Source of the DNA: Chlorogloeopsis sp. ULAP01
GTDB lineage: Bacteria > Cyanobacteriota > Cyanobacteriia > Cyanobacteriales > Nostocaceae
Direction of reading: 5' to 3'
Assembly (NCBI RefSeq): GCF_030381805.1
Contig: NZ_JAUDRH010000016.1
Span: forward strand, 124,001 to 188,000
DNA: 64,000 bases
Shown here: positions 44,109-52,910 of the stretch, in pieces
Layout: each line of letters starts with the position of its first letter
How positions within the stretch are numbered: position 1 is the first letter of the stretch
The notes under the pieces: generated by a model
What the model was told of the DNA's origin: nothing
Seen by the model: the letters and a program-made list of their open reading frames with translations, nothing else
Database searches by the model: none
Translations under genes and position numbers: made by a program

Positions 44109-44930
44109 ATGATTTGGCCTTTTAAGCCTAAGTTTCGCAAACAAATTGCTCGAATTGAAATTACTGGTGCGATCGGTAGTGCAACTCGCAAGCGAGTTTT
44201 AGAAGCTCTGAAAACTGTAGAAGAGAAAAAGTTTCCGGCTCTACTGTTACGTATTGATAGCCCTGGCGGTACAGTAGGAGATTCTCAAGAAATATACAGT
44301 GCCTTGAAGCGTTTGCGTGAAAAAGTCAAAATAATAGCTAGTTTCGGCAATATTTCTGCTTCTGGGGGTGTATACATTGGTATGGGCGCCCAACACATCA
44401 TGGCTAATCCTGGCACGATTACCGGTAGTATTGGTGTGATTTTGCGTGGCAATAACTTGGAACGCTTGCTAGAAAAAATTGGTGTCTCCTTTAAGGTAAT
44501 TAAATCTGGCCCCTATAAAGACATTTTGGCTTTTGATCGAGAACTAACTGAGCCGGAGCAAAATATCTTACAAGAATTGATTGATACTAGTTACCAACAG
44601 TTCGTGCAAACAGTGGCTGAGGGCAGAAACCTAGCAGTAGAAGCTGTAAAAAGTTTCGCCGATGGTCGGATTTTTACTGGTCAGCAGGCTTTAGAATTGG
44701 GTATTGTAGACAGATTAGGAACCGAAGAAGACGCGCGTCGATGGGCAGCAGAACTTGTCGGTCTTGATCCAGAAAAGACACAAGTCTTTACGCTAGAAGA
44801 ACGTAAACCCCTGTTAAGTCGTTTATTGCCAGGAACTCGTCAGGTTTCGTCTGGATTAGCCAGTGGCATTGATTGGCTGGAATTTGAAATGTCTACCAGT
44901 GGTTTACCTTTGTGGTTATATAGACCTTAA
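44109..44930 (+). CDS. sppA: Signal peptide peptidase SppA, short S49 type
   Basis: Serine protease of family S49 that cuts leftover signal peptides in the membrane. 273 residues, the single-domain form. ALLLRIDSPGGTVGDSQEIY, then the nucleophile Ser in ISASGGVYIGMGAQHI and the general-base Lys in KSGPYKDILAFDRELTEPE; YQQFVQTVAEGR and DGRIFTGQQALELGIVDRLG complete the fold. It lacks an obvious N-terminal transmembrane helix, so it may be peripheral. Upstream lies a terminator-like hairpin; aroH follows after 85 bp. Confidence 0.93.
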   Translation: MIWPFKPKFRKQIARIEITGAIGSATRKRVLEALKTVEEKKFPALLLRIDSPGGTVGDSQEIYSALKRLREKVKIIASFGNISASGGVYIGMGAQHIMANPGTITGSIGVILRGNNLERLLEKIGVSFKVIKSGPYKDILAFDRELTEPEQNILQELIDTSYQQFVQTVAEGRNLAVEAVKSFADGRIFTGQQALELGIVDRLGTEEDARRWAAELVGLDPEKTQVFTLEERKPLLSRLLPGTRQVSSGLASGIDWLEFEMSTSGLPLWLYRP

Positions 44931-45015
44931 ATCGTCATTTGTCATTTTTCTATATTCAGCAGTCCCAAACTAATGAATAATGACTTAATGACTGAATCTT
45001 AAGGAGGATTGATTA

Positions 45016-45429
45016 GTGGAGTGGCGAATGCGGGCGATTCGCGGTGCAACAACAGCCTCGGAAAATACGCTGGAAGCGATGCGAGAAGCTGTGATGGAAT
45101 TAATGGATGAGCTGGAAAAACGCAACCAACTGCATCCATCCAATATTATTAGCGTTACTTTTACGGTGACACGAGATTTAGATGCAATTTTTCCAGCTGC
45201 GATCGCCCGCCAACGTCCTAATTGGGATTGCGTCGCCATGCTAGATGTACAACAAATGTATGTTCAAGGCAGTTTGGAGCGTTGTATCCGGTTGTTAATT
45301 CACGCTTACCTGCCAGCCTCCGAACCAATTTATCATACATATTTGCGTCATGCTGCCCAATTGCGCCCTGATTGGAGTCTGCCCCAAGCTTTTATAACCA
45401 AACCTAGAAATTATGAAGGCAATCGCTAA
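45016..45429 (+). CDS. aroH: Monofunctional chorismate mutase, AroH type
   Basis: Chorismate to prephenate, for Phe and Tyr synthesis. 137 residues, AroH class (trimeric alpha/beta), not the AroQ helical class. Typical: RMRAIRGATTASENTLEAM, LMDELEKRNQLHPSNIISVTFTVTRDLDA, AMLDVQQMYVQGSLERCIRLL. The start is a GTG, set by a perfect AAGGAGG eight bases upstream; no ATG in frame before residue 5. Follows sppA on the same strand. Confidence 0.95.
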   Translation: MEWRMRAIRGATTASENTLEAMREAVMELMDELEKRNQLHPSNIISVTFTVTRDLDAIFPAAIARQRPNWDCVAMLDVQQMYVQGSLERCIRLLIHAYLPASEPIYHTYLRHAAQLRPDWSLPQAFITKPRNYEGNR

Positions 45430-45529
45430 ATTGTGATAGTGAAGATTGCTAATGGCTAATTGGCAGATGCTTCGGTAAATAAGTAGATAGAAAAAGCTTT
45501 TCAACTTCTGCCCTCTGCCTTGAAAGTCA

Positions 45530-45595
45530 CCTCACCCCCTGCCCCTCTCCTTGCTAAGGAGAGGGGTGTCCGACAGGACGGGGTGGGGTTTTTCA
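45530..45595. repeat. Palindromic spacer element between aroH and crtR
   Basis: A perfect 11-bp stem, CCCCTCTCCTT (45542-45552) with AAGGAGAGGGG (45556-45566), is nested within a wider imperfect pair (CACCCC to GGGGTG) and followed by TTTTT. Lies between convergent genes and could end both transcripts. Same core as the hairpin after gcvP. Confidence 0.7.
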
Positions 45596-45677
45596 TGCAA
45601 GGCTTGTGAAACTTGTTTCATTGGGACTGCCTTCTACTTATGTCTTTAAATTAGCCATTAGCCTGTCTTGTCTGCTT

Positions 45678-46577
45678 TTAACTTTCCTCTATTTTTTTAT
45701 GATGAAAACGAATTCCTAAAAAAATGTCATAAATGAAAGCAAAAAAGTCTTTCTTTTGTAGCAACCCTAACGATTGGTAACTACCTTTTTCATCTAGAAG
45801 AGGCTTCATGAGATAGTATGTGGGTTGGTAATTATACCAAGGAATAGAAGGCCACAAATGATGAATTAAGTGGTAATTCTGTCCGAGAATGAGGATGTTG
45901 AGAATGGGGTTTGCGTAGACACGGGCATTTTTCCAGCGATCGCGCTCTACAAAAGGACGATGGGGCAAGTAGTCAAAAAATAACCCTAGTGTTAAACCAA
46001 CTATGCCAGAAGGCACGAACCAAAAGTTCAGAACATAACCCAAAAAGTGGTATTGCACTGAAAGATAGACAATTGCCACTACAAACAAGCGGCTTGCCAA
46101 CCATTCTAGAAGCTCATATTTTCGCCAAAGGCGGCGTTTAAAGAAAAATATTTCATGATAGAAAAAACGTACCGCTATTAGCCATAATGGGCCGCCTGTA
46201 GAAACAAAGTGATCTGGATCATCTTTTGGATCATTAACATGAGCATGATGCTGTAAATGCACCCGTGTAAACACCGGAAAGGCAAAAACCAGCATCAAAG
46301 CACTACCATGTCCTAGCATCGCGTTAATTACCTTATTGCGATGAGCAGCTTGGTGGCAGGCATCATGAATCACCGTACCAGAAATATGTAAAGCAATAAT
46401 GTTCATGACAAAAGATAACCAGTGCGGCCAATGCCAAACCCAGTAACCCAAGCAAGATAGCACAACGATTCCCACAGCCGCCAAAAACATCAGCAGTGTT
46501 GGATTCAATCCACCAGGAGGCGCTAATAATTCTTTTGGGGGGACTGTCAGTGGCTTCCGTGCCTCCGACACGAGCAT
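45678..46577 (-). CDS. crtR: Beta-carotene hydroxylase, CrtR type
   Basis: Membrane di-iron hydroxylase of the fatty-acid-desaturase superfamily; adds 3-hydroxyl groups to beta-carotene (zeaxanthin) or to monocyclic carotenoids (myxoxanthophyll path). 299 residues. Histidine clusters: HDACHQAAH, HLQHHAHVNDPKDDPDHF, LIHHLWPSIPWYNYQPTYY; four or more transmembrane helices. The second and third clusters and the DDPDHF follow CrtR rather than CrtZ. The product set depends on the strain. Monocistronic. Confidence 0.92.
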   Translation of the reverse strand: MLVSEARKPLTVPPKELLAPPGGLNPTLLMFLAAVGIVVLSCLGYWVWHWPHWLSFVMNIIALHISGTVIHDACHQAAHRNKVINAMLGHGSALMLVFAFPVFTRVHLQHHAHVNDPKDDPDHFVSTGGPLWLIAVRFFYHEIFFFKRRLWRKYELLEWLASRLFVVAIVYLSVQYHFLGYVLNFWFVPSGIVGLTLGLFFDYLPHRPFVERDRWKNARVYANPILNILILGQNYHLIHHLWPSIPWYNYQPTYYLMKPLLDEKGSYQSLGLLQKKDFFAFIYDIFLGIRFHHKKIEES

Positions 46578-46712
46578 CGCAAACTCCTTACTTACTCAAA
46601 TGTGATTAATTAATGTGAGGGCGTAGACACGTAAAATCCCTAGAAGGCAGCTGACAGTGAGAGTCGCAGCTTCCCTGAAAGTGGGATAAACCGATTAATG
46701 ACTTCTTTGGAG
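46578..46712. other. Upstream region of crtR
   Basis: 135 bp between the crtR start and the end of a doubtful small ORF. TGACT-TCTTTGG-AGTCA at 46700-46715 is a small inverted repeat. No clear promoter boxes. Confidence 0.35.
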
Positions 46713-47066
46713 TCAATGATTTAGGGAAGTATTGCCATCAAGAAAAATGGACGACTCAGAAGCAATTCTGATTAGCCTGCGCTTGATTTTCCCTACATAG
46801 TTATCCTCCTTGGCAATTGGTTCTTGGTCAAGAGCTGCCCATTGAACTGTGTAGAGTTCCCCATGGGTGGTTGCAGGGATCCCAAGCGCTTGAACTTTAC
46901 AGTAGATTAACTTCACCAGCCAATAATATAGAACAGCAGTGACTGTCTGAACTACTCTACTGAAAAGATGATAGCTGCAAATAAACAAATTCAATCTTGA
47001 TCGCATCCTTAGATAAATTACAATCCGCTCTGAAAGATTATAGAGATTTGAAGTTTTGTATAGCAA
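46713..47066 (-). CDS. Doubtful small ORF
   Basis: 117 codons. The C-terminal half (ELYTVQWAALDQEPIAKED onward) reads like normal protein, while the N-terminal half is Tyr/Leu/Arg-rich and could be non-coding. No clear ribosome site, no recognised family. It may be a remnant of a larger gene. Confidence 0.3.
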   Translation of the reverse strand: MLYKTSNLYNLSERIVIYLRMRSRLNLFICSYHLFSRVVQTVTAVLYYWLVKLIYCKVQALGIPATTHGELYTVQWAALDQEPIAKEDNYVGKIKRRLIRIASESSIFLDGNTSLNH

Positions 47067-47408
47067 GATTTATCGATTATCTTCGCATATCAGGGGCTAA
47101 TTAAAGGTATGATTCCAGACGAGACTCTAAGCTTTTGTTGATTAATCGGATGTGTAAAGGGGACTGGGTACTCAGTACTGGGTACTGGGAAATGTTGCAA
47201 AATTTGGGAGGGGTTTAAAGCCCCTTCCATAATTTTTCGATTTTGTCCCTCATCCCCTCCTCACAGATACCTGTACAACCAGTCTCCTTACAACATTCCC
47301 TCCATGCCAAGCAACAGTCAGCTGAAATGACTGATTCAGCAGGCACAGACAACAGGTAGACTTTCAAATTACGATAATTCCCTGAGTAGCTCCTAAGTTT
47401 CAGCCCCT
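47067..47408. other. Leader region of pyk
   Basis: 342 bp. Contains GGGTACT-type short repeats (47160-47190), which are common spacer text in filamentous cyanobacteria. No gene; promoter elements not identified. Confidence 0.4.
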
Positions 47409-49178
47409 ATGCAACTAAGAGATTCTGTACGTCGGACAAAAATTGTCGCCACGATCGGCCCTGCCACCAGTAGCCCAGAAATGCTCAAAGCAATTATTGA
47501 AGCTGGTGCCACCACGTTGCGGCTAAACTTTTCTCACGGTTCTCATGCCGATCATCAACGCAATATTCGTTTAATTCGGCAAATAGCCTTTGAATTGAAT
47601 CAACCAGTCGGTATTCTCCAAGATTTGCAAGGGCCGAAAATTCGCTTGGGGAAATTTGAAAATGGATCGATAGTGGTAGTTCGTGGCGATCGCTTTACCT
47701 TAACAAATCGTCCAGTCGTTGGCACACAGGATATTAGCTGCGTTACCTACGAATATCTAGCAGACGAAGTTCCCACCGGAGCAAAAATCCTTCTTGATGA
47801 TGGACGAGTAGAAATGCAGGTAGAGGAGGTGAACCGAGACAAAGGCGATTTGCATTGTCGTGTCACTGTCGGTGGGACACTTTCTAACAATAAAGGTGTG
47901 AACTTTCCCGGAGTATATCTTTCTGTCAAAGCCATGACCGACAAAGATCGTGAGGATCTCATGTTCGGTTTAGATCAAGGTGTAGACTGGGTAGCACTTT
48001 CCTTTGTTCGCAATCCGCAAGACGTCATCGAAATCAAAGAACTTATTTCCAGCACAGGTAAGCAAGTGCCAGTCATTGCCAAAATTGAAAAACACGAAGC
48101 CATTGAACAAATGGAAGCAATTTTGGCTTTGTGTGATGGCGTTATGGTTGCCAGAGGGGATTTAGGCGTAGAACTTCCAGCCGAAGATGTACCCATATTG
48201 CAAAAACAGCTAATAGCCACTGCCAATCGCTTGGGGATTCCAATTATCACCGCCACCCAAATGTTGGATAGTATGGTTAACAACCCCCGTCCCACACGTG
48301 CCGAGGTATCGGATGTAGCCAATGCGATTATCGATGGCACTGATGCTGTCATGCTCTCCAATGAAACGGCTGTGGGCAAGTTCCCGGTAGAAGCTGTAGC
48401 AACTATGGCGCGTATTGCCGAAAGAATCGAGCAGGAAGCAGCACAAAATACAAACGCCAGTCAGGCAAAAGACAGTAAACGTTCTATTCCCAACGCTATT
48501 AGCCAAGCAGTCGGGCAAATTTCCGAACAGTTGGGAGCAGCAGCTATTATGAGCTTGACACAAACTGGAGCCACTGCCCGCAATGTTTCTAAGTTTCGTC
48601 CCCACACGCCGATTTTGGCTGTTACACCCCATGTGAATGTCGCCAGACAACTACAATTGGTATGGGGAGTCAAACCGCTACTAGTATTGGAATTGCCTTC
48701 TACCGGTCAGACTTTCCAAGCAGCTATTAATGTTGCTTTGGAGAATCAGCTGGTATGTGAGGGAGATTTGGTGGTAATGACGGCAGGTACTCTGCAAGGC
48801 ATTTCCGGCTCGACAGATTTAATCAAGGTAGAAGTCGTAACAGCAGTACTCGGTCAAGGAATTGGACTCGGACAAGGTTCTGTTAGCGGTAGAGCCAGAG
48901 TAGCTCACACTGGCATGGATGCGAGTAACTTTAATCCTGGGGATATTCTGGTTGCACCTCGCACTAATGCCGATTTTGTGGAAGCAATTCGCAAAGCAGG
49001 CGGTATTATTACTGAAGAAGAAAGTCTCACTTGTCACGCAGCAGTAATTGGTTTGCGTCTTGGCGTGCCGGTGATTGTGGGTGTGAAAAAGGCAACTCAG
49101 GTGATTCGCGATGGAGCAATTTTGACAATGGATACGCAGCGAGGTGTGATTTATTCTGGGGCAGTAGGAACGCCGTAG
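47409..49178 (+). CDS. pyk: Pyruvate kinase with C-terminal PEP-utiliser domain
   Basis: PEP + ADP to pyruvate + ATP, end of glycolysis. 589 residues, longer than the usual 470 because of an added swivelling domain. Barrel (1-345): RTKIVATIGPATSS, LRLNFSHGSH, ILQDLQGPKIR, VIAKIEKHEAI, MVARGDLGVELP, TATQMLDSM. The regulatory C domain covers about 360-475. The PEP-utiliser domain (500-585) ends with GIITEEESLTCHAAVIGLRLGVPVIVG, whose His resembles the phospho-His of PEP synthases. This two-part form is frequent in bacilli and cyanobacteria. Confidence 0.96.
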   Translation: MQLRDSVRRTKIVATIGPATSSPEMLKAIIEAGATTLRLNFSHGSHADHQRNIRLIRQIAFELNQPVGILQDLQGPKIRLGKFENGSIVVVRGDRFTLTNRPVVGTQDISCVTYEYLADEVPTGAKILLDDGRVEMQVEEVNRDKGDLHCRVTVGGTLSNNKGVNFPGVYLSVKAMTDKDREDLMFGLDQGVDWVALSFVRNPQDVIEIKELISSTGKQVPVIAKIEKHEAIEQMEAILALCDGVMVARGDLGVELPAEDVPILQKQLIATANRLGIPIITATQMLDSMVNNPRPTRAEVSDVANAIIDGTDAVMLSNETAVGKFPVEAVATMARIAERIEQEAAQNTNASQAKDSKRSIPNAISQAVGQISEQLGAAAIMSLTQTGATARNVSKFRPHTPILAVTPHVNVARQLQLVWGVKPLLVLELPSTGQTFQAAINVALENQLVCEGDLVVMTAGTLQGISGSTDLIKVEVVTAVLGQGIGLGQGSVSGRARVAHTGMDASNFNPGDILVAPRTNADFVEAIRKAGGIITEEESLTCHAAVIGLRLGVPVIVGVKKATQVIRDGAILTMDTQRGVIYSGAVGTP

Positions 49179-49392
49179 AAGTGGTTAAGTGGGCAATGGG
49201 TATCGGACATCGGTAAAAACCAATTCCCATTGTCCTCACTCCTCAATATTTTCTTAGTTGCTCTCAAGCTAGGCTGGCAAAGCTTTCAGTAAGATGCGAT
49301 CGCTTCTGTTGCTTTAACGTACAATTTTCCAAAAATTAATTGGTAGTAAAGATAAACTTGAGTGCAGCAGTATCAGCCACATAAACTTTGCT

Positions 49393-50409
49393 ATGACGAT
49401 CGCGGAAAATTTGATCGTGACTGGGTTAGGCATTACCACAATCGGATTATTTGCGGGGATTGTCTATCAAGCAGTGAGTGAAGCCATTGATCGACGTAGA
49501 TATCCTCCACACGGTGAACTTGTTGATATTGGAGGATTTCGTTTACATCTCAACTGTGTCGGGCAGGGTACGCCAACGGTTGTCATGGATGCTGGCGGTG
49601 GTGCTCCCTCAATTACATGGGGCTTGGTTCCATCTGAAATCGCCAAGTTTACTCGTGTCTGCACCTACGATCGTGCGGGTTTGGGTTGGAGCGATCCCAA
49701 TTTCAGAACACCGCGCACCAGCCAGCAGAGCGTTGATGAATTACATAAACTTCTGAATAAAGCTGGGATCGAGCCTCCTTATATTTTGGTAGGACACTCG
49801 TTGGGTGGAGCCAATATGCGGCTGTATGCCAGTCAATATCCAAAAGATGTAGTCGGATTAGTGTTAGTAGATTCTGTTCATGAAAATCAGATGACATCTG
49901 ATGCGTGGAGACGCATTCAAAGGCAGTTGTGGCTTTATCAGGTTATGAGAATTGCCAATCAAGTTGGTGTGCTGCGATTAATCGGGGAACTGAACCTGTT
50001 GCCAATGCTTAAGGACATCAAGCAAGAAACTCAAAAATATCCGTCGGCAGTACAAGCTTTGTTTGACACCTACAAATCCTACTGTTATCGCCCCCACTAT
50101 TGGGCAACCGTATATAGTGAACGTGCCAGTATAGGAAAAAGCTTTGAGCAATTACAAACAGTAATATCACTAGGCGAACTGCCTTTAATCGTATTGATTC
50201 AAGGCGCTAAAGATCCACAGATTAGTGACGAAAGATTCCAAAAGTGGTCATCGCTTCAATTAGACTTGACTAAATTATCGTCAAATAACCAACATATAAT
50301 TGCAGAAAATAGCGGGCATCTTGTTCCGCTAGATCAGCCTGAGTTAGTTATTAGTGCAGTTCATCAACTGATTCAGAGATTGAGCACCCAAAGAATCTTC
50401 TATGATTAG
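49393..50409 (+). CDS. Alpha/beta hydrolase with N-terminal membrane helix
   Basis: 338 residues. N-terminal hydrophobic helix (about 7-28) anchors it; the hydrolase fold then shows DAGGGAPSITW, CTYDRAGLGWSDP, nucleophile GHSLGGANMRLYA, acid IQGAKDPQISD and His ENSGHLVPLDQPE. Close in pattern to chloroperoxidase/lipase-like bacterial hydrolases; substrate unknown. Its stop overlaps that of the convergent ChaN-like gene by 4 bp. Confidence 0.87.
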   Translation: MTIAENLIVTGLGITTIGLFAGIVYQAVSEAIDRRRYPPHGELVDIGGFRLHLNCVGQGTPTVVMDAGGGAPSITWGLVPSEIAKFTRVCTYDRAGLGWSDPNFRTPRTSQQSVDELHKLLNKAGIEPPYILVGHSLGGANMRLYASQYPKDVVGLVLVDSVHENQMTSDAWRRIQRQLWLYQVMRIANQVGVLRLIGELNLLPMLKDIKQETQKYPSAVQALFDTYKSYCYRPHYWATVYSERASIGKSFEQLQTVISLGELPLIVLIQGAKDPQISDERFQKWSSLQLDLTKLSSNNQHIIAENSGHLVPLDQPELVISAVHQLIQRLSTQRIFYD

Positions 50410-51434
50410 AAAGCTAAAGGGTTTGTCTTATCCAAAATAAAATCTGCCACTTTTGGAGTTTTACCCGTTGTCGCATCTTCAGAAGGGCTGAGTAAAACTG
50501 ATCGCTGAGTAAACTTTTGATTTTCAAGCCGACGTTCCACGCGACTAGGAATACCGTAACCGTAGATAATATGTCCAGCGCCAGCTAACACTACCACTTG
50601 GCGATTAGGATTTGCTTTAACGAACTTGGCGATCGCCTCTGCCATTGTTTCATCCCATAGCACTTGTGCTAAGAAAAAGCGTTCTGCACTAGGGCTGTTA
50701 CCATGCCCTGCATCTTGATGGTGTTGGAAGGCTTGGAGTGCTAATTCGCGATATTCTTGGTTATCGGTGCGAATTTCTGCAAATGGAGGAATAAATTGCC
50801 GTTCCGAGGGGGTGAGGCTTTCTAATCCTTGACGGGCAACTTTGCGAGTAATTTCTGTAGGGGTGTTTAAGGCTAAGACGGGCAGTTGTTTTTGTTTGGC
50901 AAAGCGGAGGATGGGCGCGTAATTTTCCCAAGGGAAACCCCAGCGTTTTTCGTACTCGCTTTTCTCAATCAGTTGTGCTTCTGTTAGTTTACCTGCCAAA
51001 TAATCATTGACAACACCTTGATAGGGGCGCTGGAACATTTCCATTGCGATCGCTATTTTCGGGTTACGCTGGTAAAGTTCTTGAATAATTTTGAGTTGGT
51101 TTTGGTGATCGAGGCTTCTGCTATGAGTTTCCCCCAAATATATTACATCCACCTGCGCTAATTCTGATAGCATCTGTTGCGGGCTGGAAATAAATTTTTC
51201 AGCTTCACCACAACTTTGCTCCAAGTTTGGAAAAATGGTATCTAAATTTCTGGGCGGTGTAGCGATTACTAATTTGGGAGGGCAAGAATTTTTTACTGTT
51301 TGGGCGCAAGCAGGTAAGGTGGAAAATAGTAAGTAAAAAGTAAAAGATAAAAAGTAAAAAAATAGTTTTTTCGTTTGGAAGCTTTGCTGCTTGTTTGCTA
51401 ATATTTTGGCGGATGACTGTAACTTGGATTGCAT
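50406..51434 (-). CDS. ChaN/DUF399 (Tiki-like) exported protein
   Basis: 342 residues. A hydrophobic signal segment (about 24-44, KLFFYFLSFTFYLLFSTLPACAQ, with a possible lipobox LPAC) precedes the ChaN-like fold: VDVIYLGETHSRSLDHQNQLKIIQELY, KIAIAMEMFQRPYQ, and a C-terminal VVVLAGAGHIIYGYGIPSRVERR. ChaN proteins bind haem or iron; metalloprotease-like activity has been proposed for the Tiki relatives. The long N-terminal start is uncertain: only 27 bp separate it from the divergent dehydrogenase ATG. Confidence 0.82.
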   Translation of the reverse strand: MQSKLQSSAKILANKQQSFQTKKLFFYFLSFTFYLLFSTLPACAQTVKNSCPPKLVIATPPRNLDTIFPNLEQSCGEAEKFISSPQQMLSELAQVDVIYLGETHSRSLDHQNQLKIIQELYQRNPKIAIAMEMFQRPYQGVVNDYLAGKLTEAQLIEKSEYEKRWGFPWENYAPILRFAKQKQLPVLALNTPTEITRKVARQGLESLTPSERQFIPPFAEIRTDNQEYRELALQAFQHHQDAGHGNSPSAERFFLAQVLWDETMAEAIAKFVKANPNRQVVVLAGAGHIIYGYGIPSRVERRLENQKFTQRSVLLSPSEDATTGKTPKVADFILDKTNPLAF

Positions 51435-51461
51435 ATAAGGTGTCTCAGTACAGCTTTAAAT

Positions 51462-52415
51462 ATGAAAGGACTCTGGCTGGAAAACAAACAACTGCAATTA
51501 CTGAGCGACATTCCTGTTCCTGAACCACCACCAGGAGAAGCTTTGGTACGGGTTTTGTGCGCTGGTATTTGCAATACTGACTTAGAACTTACCAGAGGCT
51601 ATTATCCCTTCACTGGCATTTTAGGACATGAATTTGTCGGCGTTGTGGAACAAGGGCCAGAACATTTAATCAACCAACGTGTTGTTGGGGAAATTAATGC
51701 TGTTTGCGGGCAGTGTCGCTTTTGTCGTAGCGGTAACTCAACTCACTGTGAAAACCGCACAGTTCTTGGCATTGTTAATCGTAACGGAGCCTTTAGTGAC
51801 TATCTGTGTTTACCAATAGAGAATTTACATATCGTACCGGATCATATACCCACAGAAGTAGCAACATTTACCGAACCTGTAGCCGCAGCATTGGAAATTC
51901 AGCAGCAGGTAAAATTACATCCAGATGAGCGAGTACTTGTAGTTGGTGATGGCAAACTGGGGCAATTAGTAGCACAAACGCTGGCATTAAGTGGCTGTGA
52001 CTTATCAGTAATCGGGCGTCATCCTGAGAAATTGGCTAATTTAGAAACACGGGGTATAAAAACAGGCTTTGCTGATGCTGTCACAGACAAAACTTTTGAT
52101 GTTTCAGTAGAGTGTACAGGCAATGCCGAAGGATTTGCGATCGCGCTTCGTGCTTTACGTCCCCGTGGCACGCTAGTTCTTAAAAGCACCTATGCCGGCA
52201 ATCTCAGCTTAGATGCTTCCTCATTGGTAGTAGATGAAATTACTTTGATAGGTTCACGCTGCGGCCCGTTTCCACTAGCATTGGAGGTGCTAGCACAAGG
52301 CAAAGTGGACGTACAACCCCTAATTCACGCTCGCTATCCCCTAACTGAAGGGTTGGCAGCATTTGCCCATGCGCAAACAAAAGGTGTTTTAAAGGTTTTG
52401 CTAGAAATGCACTAG
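51462..52415 (+). CDS. Zinc-dependent alcohol/polyol dehydrogenase (MDR family)
   Basis: 317 residues, shorter than typical MDR enzymes. Catalytic zinc ligands: CAGICNTDLEL (Cys about 32) and GHEFVG (His-Glu). Structural zinc: CGQCRFCRSGNSTHC (four Cys). Rossmann motif VLVVGDGKLGQL. Substrate (threonine, sugar alcohol or other) is not clear. The ATG chosen fits homologues better than an upstream in-frame ATG at 51429, which would overlap the divergent gene. Confidence 0.88.
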   Translation: MKGLWLENKQLQLLSDIPVPEPPPGEALVRVLCAGICNTDLELTRGYYPFTGILGHEFVGVVEQGPEHLINQRVVGEINAVCGQCRFCRSGNSTHCENRTVLGIVNRNGAFSDYLCLPIENLHIVPDHIPTEVATFTEPVAAALEIQQQVKLHPDERVLVVGDGKLGQLVAQTLALSGCDLSVIGRHPEKLANLETRGIKTGFADAVTDKTFDVSVECTGNAEGFAIALRALRPRGTLVLKSTYAGNLSLDASSLVVDEITLIGSRCGPFPLALEVLAQGKVDVQPLIHARYPLTEGLAAFAHAQTKGVLKVLLEMH

Positions 52416-52513
52416 GAAATAGAGGCTAGGGGCTAGGAAGAGGACAAGGGGACACGGGGAATGTAAATGAAATCTCTCCCAATTCCCAATCACCAGTACC
52501 CAGTCCCCGATCC

Positions 52514-52801
52514 CTAATAAAACATCGCATTTGTTTTTGCTTGGTAATCCAAACAATTTATGGCTTCTTCTGTATTAGCAATACAAGGGTGGACAGTGCA
52601 TTTAAGGCGATAGTCGTCGGTAAAATATTGGCAGCTAGAGCAGGGAATTTGATGCATTTGCTTTGCTGTCTTGACACTATCGCGTGTTGCTGACCATAAA
52701 CTCCATCCAACGAGAATTATTAATGCCCAAGCACTAATTAAGCAAAGAGGCACTAAAAATTGTTGAATTATATGAATTAGAAAATATATTATCTGAGACA
52801 C
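52514..52801 (-). CDS. Small membrane protein with a Cys-rich tail
   Basis: 95 residues: one N-terminal transmembrane helix (about 14-36), then a basic linker and a five-cysteine module, C-x2-C-x11-C-x4-C-x9-C (PCSSCQYFTDDYRLKC, HPCIANTEEAINC). The pattern looks metal- or disulfide-forming and is conserved-looking; I know such proteins from cyanobacterial genomes but not their role. It is followed on the same strand by chlG is not the case: it lies downstream of chlG, 109 bp after its stop. Confidence 0.7.
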   Translation of the reverse strand: MSQIIYFLIHIIQQFLVPLCLISAWALIILVGWSLWSATRDSVKTAKQMHQIPCSSCQYFTDDYRLKCTVHPCIANTEEAINCLDYQAKTNAMFY

Positions 52802-52910
52802 GGCAATTCTTGTGCAAATCTGTAAAAAAATTTGAGTGAGGATCGAGAAGTTATATGCGATCTTAACCTCTCATTCCTCACTCTTGACTTCTTACTCTAG
52901 AAGTATTGAT

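Noticed and set aside
52425..52510. GGGGCTAGG-like text after the zinc dehydrogenase as a regulatory site
   Set aside because: It is the same heptamer spacer text as at 53971-54026 in shorter, degenerate form; no gene-specific position.
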